Positions 44,363 through 51,636 of a DNA stretch of 64,000 nt are shown here, one piece after another. How positions within the stretch are numbered: position 1 is the first letter of the stretch; each line of letters starts with the position of its first letter. Where the stretch lies: NCBI RefSeq assembly GCF_000283655.1, contig NC_016624.1, positions 62,001 to 126,000 on the forward strand, written 5' to 3'. Source of the DNA: Azospirillum lipoferum 4B. Lineage in GTDB: Bacteria; Pseudomonadota; Alphaproteobacteria; Azospirillales; Azospirillaceae. The notes beneath the pieces were generated by a model. The model saw only the letters and a list, made by a program, of their open reading frames with translations. It was not told the DNA's origin and made no database searches. A program made the translations under genes and the position numbers.

Positions 44363-45880
44363 TCACCCGCCGGCGCGCATCCCCAGCCGGGCGAGCTTCT
44401 TGTAGAAGGCGGCGCGGGAGATGCCGAGCGCCCGTGCCGCCTCCGTCGCCCGGCCACCGCTGGCGGCGAGCGCGCGGCCGAGCAGGCCGCGCTCGAATTC
44501 GTCGAACGCCGCGTCGTAGCCCGGCAGGGGCTGCGAGTCCGCCTGGACCAACTGCTGGACCGGCGCCGGACGAGCCGTCTCGGCCGGTGCCGCGTCGCCC
44601 AGATCCGGCAGCGCCTCCGCAAGGTCGGCGGCGGTCAGGCGGCGGTTGTCGGTCAGCAGACAGGCCCGCTCCAGCACGTTGCGCAGTTCGCGCACATTGC
44701 CGGGCCAGCGGTGGCGGCCCAGCGCCTCCACCGCTTCCGGGGTCAGGCCGCGCAGGGGGAGCCCAGTGCGGGCGGCGATCTCCTGCAGGATGGATTCGGC
44801 GATGGCTTCCAGCCCGCCGCCCATCTCGGCCAGGGCCGGCAGGCGGATCGGCAGCACGTTCAGCCGGTAATAGAGGTCGGAGCGGAAGCGGCCGTCGCGG
44901 ATCCGCCGCTCCAGGTCGACGTTGGTGGCGGCGATCACCCGTACATCCACCTTCACCGGCCGGTCGGAACCGAGCGGTTCGATCTCCTGCTCCTGCAATG
45001 CGCGCAGCAGCTTGGCCTGGAGGCCGAGCGGCATGTCGCCGATCTCGTCCAGGAACAGGGTGCCGCCGTTGGCGGTCTTGAAGCGGCCTTCCCGCCCGCG
45101 GCGGTCGAGCCCGGTATAGGCGCCGGGCACCGCGCCGAAGAATTCCGCTTCCAGCAGCGTTTCCGGGATGGCCGCCACATTGACGCCGACGAAGGACCGG
45201 CCGCTGCGGGCCGACAGGCCATGGATGGCCTGGGCGATCAACTCCTTGCCGGTGCCGGTCTCGCCCAGCAGCAGGATCGGCGCATCGGTGCGGGCGGCCA
45301 GCCGCGCCTTGCGCTTGACCTCCAGGCACACCGGGCTGTCGCCGACATAGCTCTGCAGCGTGTAGCGCGGCTGCCGCCCCTCGTCGAGCCGGCGCTTGGT
45401 CGCCGCCAGCTCCGCCTCAAGCCGCGACAGTTCGGCCAGCAGCGGCTTCAGCCGGTGCAGGCTGTCATACAGGACGAAGCCGACGGCGCCGATCACCGCG
45501 CCGTCGTCGTCGGTCAGGGGGAAGCGGGTCACCACCAGCCGCTGGGTGCCGAACAGCATCAGGTCGAGCAGGATCGGCTGACCGGTCGCCAGGACCTGCC
45601 GCATCTGCGAATGGGGGATGATCTCCTCCACCTCGCGGCCGATGGCCTCGGCGGGGTCGGCGATGCCCAGCATGCGGGCGTATTTGGCGTTGATCCACAC
45701 CACGCGGGCGTCGCGGTCGACCGCCACCGTGCCTTCGGACTGGGTCTCCAGCGCCTCGAACAGCGAGGGGATGGCGCGGCGGTGCAGCAGGGCGGCGCCG
45801 CCTTCGAAGGCATCGCCGTCGAAGGGACGGGCGTCCAGCCCATCGCCTGAAAACCGGTCGCTGTCGGTTCCGTGCGTCAC
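44363..45880 (-). CDS. Sigma-54-dependent transcriptional activator with PAS domain
   Basis: GTG 45880 is preceded by AGGGGAG and gives 505 residues. A PAS sensor covers about 45-150 (EGTVAVDRDARVVWINAKYARML). A AAA+ domain covers 180-410 (Walker A GETGTGKE at 206-213, Walker B GGTLFLDEIGDMPL, the arginine-finger region, RWPGNVRELRNVLERA). A Fis-type helix-turn-helix ends the protein (GRATEAARALGISRAAFYKKL). The sigma-54 contact loop reads GAYTGL (253-258) instead of GAFTGA. There is no receiver domain, so it senses a ligand directly. It is divergent from the 7TM kinase gene; the target promoter is not identified. Confidence 0.9.
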   Translation of the reverse strand: MTHGTDSDRFSGDGLDARPFDGDAFEGGAALLHRRAIPSLFEALETQSEGTVAVDRDARVVWINAKYARMLGIADPAEAIGREVEEIIPHSQMRQVLATGQPILLDLMLFGTQRLVVTRFPLTDDDGAVIGAVGFVLYDSLHRLKPLLAELSRLEAELAATKRRLDEGRQPRYTLQSYVGDSPVCLEVKRKARLAARTDAPILLLGETGTGKELIAQAIHGLSARSGRSFVGVNVAAIPETLLEAEFFGAVPGAYTGLDRRGREGRFKTANGGTLFLDEIGDMPLGLQAKLLRALQEQEIEPLGSDRPVKVDVRVIAATNVDLERRIRDGRFRSDLYYRLNVLPIRLPALAEMGGGLEAIAESILQEIAARTGLPLRGLTPEAVEALGRHRWPGNVRELRNVLERACLLTDNRRLTAADLAEALPDLGDAAPAETARPAPVQQLVQADSQPLPGYDAAFDEFERGLLGRALAASGGRATEAARALGISRAAFYKKLARLGMRAGG

Positions 45881-46109
45881 CCCGGCCGCTCCCCTGTGCC
45901 CGTCCGTCCCATCCCCTCGTGTTATCGGGATCGCGCGCGGAATCCGCAATGGCGGAACGTGCCGCCGGCCTACTCCGACCATGGTGCCGCACCCCCTTGC
46001 GGAGTCGCGGCGGGCCGGTCCATGCTGCGCCCGCGCCATTGTCCGGACCTGTTCCGGGCGGGCTGCACCCGTCCACCGGAGCCGTCTTGCCCGTGCCGTC
46101 CTCCCCGCC

Positions 46110-47954
46110 ATGCTGAACCTGCCCGCCATCCTTCTCCTGGCCGCGGTGCTGGCGACCCTGTGGACGGCGTGGCGCAGCTGGGTCCTGCCGCCCTTCCCCG
46201 GCCGGTTCAATTTCGTGGCGATGCAGCTGTCCGCCTCCTGGTGGGCGACAGCCGCCGCCATCGAGATCATCGTCCCGGCACCGGCGGACAAGCTGTTCTG
46301 GGCGGAGATGGCCTGGCTCGGCATCGTCTGCACCCCCAGCTTCTGGGCGCTGTTCCTCTGGTCCTACACGCGGGAGGAGGTGGCGGCGCGCTGGCGTCTG
46401 GTGCCGGCCGTGGTGGGGATGGCGACCTGGGCGGCGGCGCTGACCAACGACAGCCACCGGCTGATCTACACCGCGGTCCACCCCGTCAGCGATACGCCGG
46501 GTGCCGCACTGGTCTACAGCCACGGACTGCTGTTCTTCGTCGTCACCATCTATCTCTACGCCTTCATGGTGATGAGCATCGTCGTCACCGCCAACGGCGT
46601 CCAACGGGCGACGCCGGCCTACCGCACCCATTACCTGGGCTTCCTGGTGGCGATGGCGGTGCCGTGGGTGGCGAATGTCGGCTATGTCACCGGCAACCTG
46701 ACCCTGTTCGATTTCGACCCCACCCCCTTCAGTTTCCTTCTGATGGGCGCGGTCTTCTACTGGCTGATCACCCGCCGGCGCCTGTTCGACCTGCTGCCGG
46801 TCGCCCGCGACGCCCTGCTTGACGCGGTGCCGGATCCGGTTCTGGTCCTGGACGCCGACGGCACGGTGGTGGAGGCGAACCCGGCGGCGCTTGCGCTGGT
46901 GCGCGACCGCCAGCCGCTCGGCCACCGGCTGGCCGAGCTTCCCGGCCTGTCCGTCCTGGCGCCCGGTGGCTGCACCGCGGCGCCGGTTCCGCTGACGCTG
47001 GACTGCGACGGCGGCCTGCGCAGCTTCGAGGCGACGCGGGTTCCACTGACCTCCGGCGGCCGTGGCGGAGGGCGGTCGGGGCCGCGCGAGGTCGGCTGTC
47101 TGCTGATGCTGCGCGACGTCACCCACCGCCGCAGGACGGAGGCGCGGCTGGAGGACACCGTCCGCCGCCTGGACCTCGCCCGGCTGGAGGCGGAAGAGCG
47201 GCTGGTCGCGGAGCAGGAGGCCAAGCGGGCGCTGAAGGGCTTCCTGTCGATGACCGCGCACGAGTTCAAGACCCCGCTGGCCATCATCGACGGCGCCGCC
47301 CAGATCCTGCTGCTGGATGCGGAGATGAAGGCTCCCGGCATGTTGCCGCGGCTGGAAAAGATCCGCCGTGCGGTGCGCCGGCAGGTCAACATCCTGGACA
47401 CCTGTCTGGCCGACGACCGGCTGAGCGACCCGGCCTTCGCCCTGCGCCGCGATCCGCTGAACCTGCCGGCGCTGTTGCGCGCTGCGGCGGCGGCCCAGGG
47501 CGACGCCGCTCCCGGCCGGCGGATCGAACTGGACCTGACGGATTGCCCGGCCGGCATGACCGGGGACGGTCCCATGCTGGAGTTGTGCGTCCACAATCTG
47601 CTGAACAATGCACTGAAGTACTCGCCGGCCGGCTCACCGGTGCGGCTGCGCGCGTGGATCGGGGAAGGGCCGGGCGGGCAGTCGGAACTGGCGCTGTCCG
47701 TGGCCGACCAGGGCATCGGCATCCCGGCGGCGGAGGTGGAGCGGGTGTTCGACCGCTTCTTCCGTGCCACCAACACCGGGACGGCGGCGGGAAGCGGTGT
47801 CGGGCTGAACATGGTTCGCCGCATCGCCGCCCTGCATGGCGGAACGGTGACGGTGGACAGCCGGCTGGGCGTGGGCAGCGTCTTCACGCTCAGACTCCCG
47901 CTTCGCCAGGAGGCGCTTTGCGAAGAGGGGATGGCGGGCATGCCGGCGGAGTAA
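46110..47954 (+). CDS. 7TM-type membrane sensor histidine kinase
   Basis: The 614-residue protein has seven predicted membrane helices in the first ~225 residues (MLNLPAILLLAAVLATLW to FSFLLMGAVFYWL), as in HisKA_7TM sensors. A PAS-like region follows (VPDPVLVLDADGTVVEANPAA, about 245-335), then HisKA with His384 (FLSMTAHEFKTPLAII) and HATPase (NLLNNALKYSPAG, DQGIGIP, GSGVGLNMVRRI). No response regulator gene is adjacent. It precedes by 79 bases a TRAP dctQ/dctM pair and may regulate or sense for it. Confidence 0.9.
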   Translation: MLNLPAILLLAAVLATLWTAWRSWVLPPFPGRFNFVAMQLSASWWATAAAIEIIVPAPADKLFWAEMAWLGIVCTPSFWALFLWSYTREEVAARWRLVPAVVGMATWAAALTNDSHRLIYTAVHPVSDTPGAALVYSHGLLFFVVTIYLYAFMVMSIVVTANGVQRATPAYRTHYLGFLVAMAVPWVANVGYVTGNLTLFDFDPTPFSFLLMGAVFYWLITRRRLFDLLPVARDALLDAVPDPVLVLDADGTVVEANPAALALVRDRQPLGHRLAELPGLSVLAPGGCTAAPVPLTLDCDGGLRSFEATRVPLTSGGRGGGRSGPREVGCLLMLRDVTHRRRTEARLEDTVRRLDLARLEAEERLVAEQEAKRALKGFLSMTAHEFKTPLAIIDGAAQILLLDAEMKAPGMLPRLEKIRRAVRRQVNILDTCLADDRLSDPAFALRRDPLNLPALLRAAAAAQGDAAPGRRIELDLTDCPAGMTGDGPMLELCVHNLLNNALKYSPAGSPVRLRAWIGEGPGGQSELALSVADQGIGIPAAEVERVFDRFFRATNTGTAAGSGVGLNMVRRIAALHGGTVTVDSRLGVGSVFTLRLPLRQEALCEEGMAGMPAE

Positions 47955-48033
47955 TCCGCCGGGGAGATCGTTTCTTGCATTGATTGCCCGGTGAAGGGAA
48001 TAATCCCGCTCCCTTCATCTGGACCCTGGCAAT

Positions 48034-48573
48034 ATGAGCGATCACGACCCCACCGTCGTCCGGCCGGTGCCGAAACCCCGCGTCCCCCTGGGCATCGAAG
48101 AGGTGCTGGTCGCCGTCACCATGGCGGTGGTGGCGCTGATCACCTTCGCCAATGTCGTGGTGCGCTACCTGACCGACGTGTCCTTCGCCTTCACAGAGGA
48201 ATATTCGATTGCCCTGATGGTGATCCTGACCTTCCTCGGCGCCTCGGCCGCGGTGGTGAAGGACCGCCACATCCGCATCACCTTCATCGTCGACAAGATG
48301 TCGCCCGCCAACCGCCGCCGGGCCGAACAGTTCGCCATGGCCTGCGTGGCGCTGATGTATGGGCTGCTGGTGGTCTACGGCGCCTGGACGACCTGGGACG
48401 ATTACCGGTTCGAGGTGACGTCGCCGGCACTGGGCCTGCCGCAGTGGATCTACACGATCTGGCTGCCGCTGCTGTCGCTCGTGGTGCTGGCCCGCACCGT
48501 CGGCCGGATGATCCGCATCCACAAGGGCACCGAGCCGCTGGAGACCGGCCATATCCCGGAGGGGGAACCGTGA
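48034..48573 (+). CDS. TRAP transporter small permease, DctQ family (second system)
   Basis: The product has 179 residues with four helices after a ~20-residue polar N-terminus. The family pattern VVRYLTDVSFAFTEEYSIALMVILTFLGASAAVVKDRHIRI is clear. Its stop overlaps the GTG start of dctM (GTGA). Sequence and operon differ from the pair at 41328, so this is an independent transporter. No dctP gene lies nearby in the window. Confidence 0.92.
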   Translation: MSDHDPTVVRPVPKPRVPLGIEEVLVAVTMAVVALITFANVVVRYLTDVSFAFTEEYSIALMVILTFLGASAAVVKDRHIRITFIVDKMSPANRRRAEQFAMACVALMYGLLVVYGAWTTWDDYRFEVTSPALGLPQWIYTIWLPLLSLVVLARTVGRMIRIHKGTEPLETGHIPEGEP

Positions 48574-49853
48574 TCACGACCCTGCTCTTCGGTTCCTTCC
48601 TGGTCATGATGGTGCTGGGCGTGCCGATTGCGGCCGCCCTGGGTCTGGCCGGCACCGCCGCCATCGCCTTCGCCCATCTCGGCGTCATTTCCGTGCCCAC
48701 CAGCGTCTATACCGGCATCGCCAAGTATCCGCTGCTGACCATCCCGATGTTCGTGCTGGCCGGCACCATCTTCGACCGGTCGGGCGTGGCGCAGAAGCTG
48801 GTGCGCTTTGCCACAGCCATCGTCGGCCAGGGCAAGGGCGCGCTGGCGGTCATCGCGGTGGTGGTGGCGATGATGATGGGCGGCATTTCCGGTTCGGGTC
48901 CCGCCATCGCCGCCGCGGTCTGCGGCGTGATGGCGCCCAGCATGATCCGCGCCGGCTATCCCCGCCCCTACATCGCCAGTGTCATCGCCGCGGCGGCGGC
49001 CACCGACATCCTGATTCCGCCGTCGGTCGCGTTGATCATCTACAGCGTGCTGGTGCCCGCCGCCCCGACCACCTCGATGTTCGCCGCCGGCATCATCCCC
49101 GGCACGCTGGCCGGCCTTGCCCTGATCGTCCCGGTCTATTGGCTGGCTCGGAAGCACAATCTGGGCGCCAAGCTGTCGCACGAGCCGCGCCCGCCCTTCT
49201 GGCGCAGCCTGTGGGACGCGGCGCTCGGCCTGTTCGCCAAGGTCATCATCCTGGGCGGCCTGCGCTTCGGCATCTTCACCCCGACCGAGGCGGCGGTGAT
49301 CGCGGTGGCTTACGGCCTGCTGCTGGGCATGGTGGTCTACCGCACCATCCGCTTCCGCGACCTCTATTCCATGCTGGTGGAGGCGGCGGAGATCTCCGCC
49401 ATCATCCTGTCGGTGATCGCGCTGGCCAGCGTGTTCGGCTGGGCGCTCAGCACCCTGTCGGTGATCGATCCCATCGCCGACGCCATCATCCATTCCGGCC
49501 TCGGCGAATATGGCGTGCTGGCTCTGCTGGTGGTGATGCTGACCGTCATCGGCACCTTCCTGGACGGCATCTCGATCTTCATCATCCTGCTGCCGCTGCT
49601 GATTCCCATCGCCCAGGCCTACAACTGGGACCTGACCTGGTTCGGCGTGATCCTGACCCTGATGATCGCGGTCGGCCAGTTCACCCCGCCGATGGCGGTC
49701 AATCTGATGGTCGCCTGCCGGATGACCGGCTGCAGGATGGAAGACACAGTGCGCTGGGTGCTGTGGCCGCTCGTCACCCTGCTGCTGGTGGTGGTCGCGG
49801 TGATCGTCTGGCCCGATCTGGCGCTGTGGATGCCGCGGCAGATGGGGTTCTAA
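48570..49853 (+). CDS. TRAP transporter large permease, DctM family (second system)
   Basis: The GTG start within the dctQ stop, with GGAGGGGG upstream, gives 427 residues and about 12 helices. Conserved loops: LTIPMFVLAGTIFDRSGVAQKLV, GGISGSGPAIAAAVCG, DILIPPSVALIIYSVLVP, GQFTPPMAVNLMVA. It is the last intact gene before the Tn3 transposon. The binding protein may have been lost downstream or be encoded elsewhere. The substrate is unknown; many QM pairs of this type carry C4-dicarboxylates. Confidence 0.94.
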   Translation: MITTLLFGSFLVMMVLGVPIAAALGLAGTAAIAFAHLGVISVPTSVYTGIAKYPLLTIPMFVLAGTIFDRSGVAQKLVRFATAIVGQGKGALAVIAVVVAMMMGGISGSGPAIAAAVCGVMAPSMIRAGYPRPYIASVIAAAAATDILIPPSVALIIYSVLVPAAPTTSMFAAGIIPGTLAGLALIVPVYWLARKHNLGAKLSHEPRPPFWRSLWDAALGLFAKVIILGGLRFGIFTPTEAAVIAVAYGLLLGMVVYRTIRFRDLYSMLVEAAEISAIILSVIALASVFGWALSTLSVIDPIADAIIHSGLGEYGVLALLVVMLTVIGTFLDGISIFIILLPLLIPIAQAYNWDLTWFGVILTLMIAVGQFTPPMAVNLMVACRMTGCRMEDTVRWVLWPLVTLLLVVVAVIVWPDLALWMPRQMGF

Positions 49854-49882
49854 TTAGCTTTTTAAGCCGTGCTTTCATGAGG

Positions 49883-49981
49883 TTGTTGGCAAAGTCTTCA
49901 CGAAGGCTGCTTCGGAGATTTACCATGAAGTACCTGGGAGATCTCCGAAGTGCTGGTTCTTTTGTAGCGCTTTGGCAACAA
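49883..49981. repeat. Short inverted-repeat element abutting the transposon
   Basis: TTGTTGGCAAAG (49883) and CTTTGGCAACAA (ending 49981) are near-perfect inverse copies (one mismatch), and inner arms CTTCGGAGAT / ATCTCCGAAG (49910-49919, 49941-49950) pair perfectly. The ~100-base block has no ORF and is AT-richer than the neighbourhood. It looks like a MITE or the fused ends of a deleted IS. Confidence 0.45.
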
Positions 49982-49986
49982 ATTTG

Positions 49987-50022
49987 AGGGCATCGCGACA
50001 TTTGTTCGGCAGACAACGCTAG
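49987..50022 (+). repeat. Left terminal inverted repeat of Tn3 (outer part)
   Basis: Thirty-six bases identical to the inverse of 54622-54657. The repeat continues after the nested IS at 50868-50887. The IS insertion splits it 36 bases from the tip. Confidence 0.9.
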
Positions 50023-50865
50023 GGCGTGTCGTCAGTTGAGCCAGATGACAGCCGACACGAGGTAAACAGCCGCCAAGAAAGTGCTGGCAAGCTTGTCGTA
50101 TCGAGTTGCAATGGCTCGGAAGCCCTTCAGCTTGTTGAAGAATCGCTCGACGAGATTACGTTCGCGGTACAAGGCGAAATCGGTATCGCGGGCGATCAGC
50201 CGATTAGCCTTGGACGGGATGACGGGGACGATGTCGCGCTCCTTCAATGCGTCGATCAGGGCGTCGCCATCATAGGCCTTGTCGGCGATGAGGGCCTGCG
50301 GCTCGACCGCGTCGAGCAGAGGGGCGGCTTGGCTGAAGTCAGAGGCCTGACCGGGGGTCAGGGAGATCGCCACCGGGTTGCCCAAGGCGTCCACGATGGC
50401 ATGGATCTTCGTCGTCAGCCCCCCTCGTGATCGGCCGATGGCTTGGCAGGCGCCCCCTTTTTTCGCGCCCCGGCGCTGTGCTGGTGGGCGCGGACGATGG
50501 TCGCGTCGAGCATCATGTACTCGTTGTCGCTGTCCTCGGCCAGGGCTTTGAAAAGGCGCTCGAACACCCCGCTCTCGCACCAGCGGCGGTAGCGGCGGTG
50601 GGTGTTCTTCCAATCCCCGAACCGGGTGGGCAGGTCGCGCCAGGGAATGCCAGCCCGGTAACGGTACAGCACCGCCTCGACGAACAGGCGGTTGTCCTTC
50701 GCCGTCCCCCCGACATGGCCTACCCGCCCCGGCAGAAAATCCTGGACCCGCTCCCACTGATCGTCGCGCAAAGCATAGCGTCGCATTCGTCGGCCCTCCC
50801 GTCAGCCGACCCTCTATGAATCACGCATTCCTACCGCTGGGAATCCCATAACTGACGACACGCCC
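50023..50865. mobile_element. IS5-family insertion sequence (IS427-like)
   Basis: The 843-bp element has perfect 16-bp ends GGGCGTGTCGTCAGTT / AACTGACGACACGCCC and is flanked by a TA duplication (50021-50022, 50866-50867). The intact right transposon repeat shows the pre-insertion sequence ACGC-TA-AGGTCG, confirming TA as the target. It carries one minus-strand transposase in two frames. Confidence 0.92.
50032..50786 (-). CDS. IS5-family transposase, produced by -1 frameshifting
   Basis: The first frame (50786 down to 50415) begins MRRYALRDDQWERVQDFLPG after GGGAGGG, includes the DUF4096-like N-terminal half and the first catalytic Asp (EYMMLDATIVRAHQ). The second frame (to 50032) carries GGLTTKIHAIVDALGNP, the second Asp (LIADKAYDGD) and the Glu region (RERNLVERFFNKLKGFRAIATRYDKL). 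They overlap at AAAAAAG (50463-50457), the same slippery heptamer as in dnaX, and the total length fits a -1 slip. The fused product is 251 residues. Confidence 0.88.
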
Positions 50866-50918
50866 TAAGGTCGAACGCACCGGGAACAGCGATGGATGAT
50901 TGCCCAGCCTGATGCTGG

Positions 50919-51497
50919 TCAGGAGGTGTACGGCGGCCTCTGGAGGCCCGCCAAGCTCATCTCCCGGTAAACGGTGGATCTCCCCAACCCCAGCTGCTTG
51001 GCGGCTTCGGTCGGCGACAGGCCAGCTTCCACCAGTTTCAGTGCCGCTTTGATCTTGTCCATGTCCACCGGCTCGCGACCTGGGCGTTTGCCGCGGGCCC
51101 GGGCGGGCGCGATGCCGTCCTTCGTGCGCTCGGCGATCAGCCGCTGTTCGAAATGCGCAATCGCGCCGAAGACGTGGAACACCAGTTCGCCGGCCGCCGA
51201 AGTGGTGTCGATCCTCTCCTCCAGGCTGAGCAGGCCGATCCCGCGCTCCTTCAGCATCGCCACTGTCGCCAGCAACTCAGCGAGCGATCGGCCGAGCCGG
51301 TCGAGGCGGACAATGGCCAGCGTGTCGCCACGGCGCGCATGGGCGAGCAACGCCTCCAACCCTGGCCGGTCCTTCGCCTTGCCCGAGCACACGTCGGTGA
51401 AGACCTTCAAGGCGCCGGCCTGCTCCAGCCGCAACCGTTGGCCGGCGACATCCTGGTCGCCGGTCGAGACCCGTGCGTAGCCCAGCATGTCGCCCAT
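50919..51497 (-). CDS. tnpR: Serine resolvase (TnpR) of the Tn3 transposon
   Basis: This 192-residue resolvase/invertase resolves cointegrates at res. The catalytic Ser is in YARVSTGDQDVAGQ near residue 11, with the Arg residues of IVRLDRLGRSLAELL. The C-terminal helix-turn-helix is LSPTEAAKQLGLGRSTVYREM. It is divergent from tnpA across a 139-base region containing the res site, the usual Tn3 arrangement. Confidence 0.92.
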   Translation of the reverse strand: MGDMLGYARVSTGDQDVAGQRLRLEQAGALKVFTDVCSGKAKDRPGLEALLAHARRGDTLAIVRLDRLGRSLAELLATVAMLKERGIGLLSLEERIDTTSAAGELVFHVFGAIAHFEQRLIAERTKDGIAPARARGKRPGREPVDMDKIKAALKLVEAGLSPTEAAKQLGLGRSTVYREMSLAGLQRPPYTS

Positions 51498-51517
51498 GCC
51501 CGTCCCCCAACCGGCCG

Positions 51518-51626
51518 TTCTGTGGACGGTCGCGCCGAACCCGATCAGACTGCTGCGCCGCCGTCCACAGAATACGTCCCGTTAATCCCTGCCGTCCACA
51601 GTCCAATCCGACGTTTTCTGGACAGG
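51518..51626. promoter_or_regulatory. res recombination/regulatory site
   Basis: Between tnpR and tnpA lie repeated resolvase-type half-sites: TTCTGTGGACGGT (51518), CCGTCCACAGAA (51561), CCGTCCACAGT (51592) and TTTTCTGGACAGG (51614). Their inverted pairing and position fit a three-subsite res region that also covers both gene promoters. Confidence 0.7.
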
Positions 51627-51636
51627 GAAAGACCAC

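Noticed and set aside
45881-48033. Sigma-54 promoters (-24 GG / -12 GC) near the activator, kinase and TRAP genes
   Set aside because: Candidate GG and GC pairs have 12-14 bases between them instead of 10.
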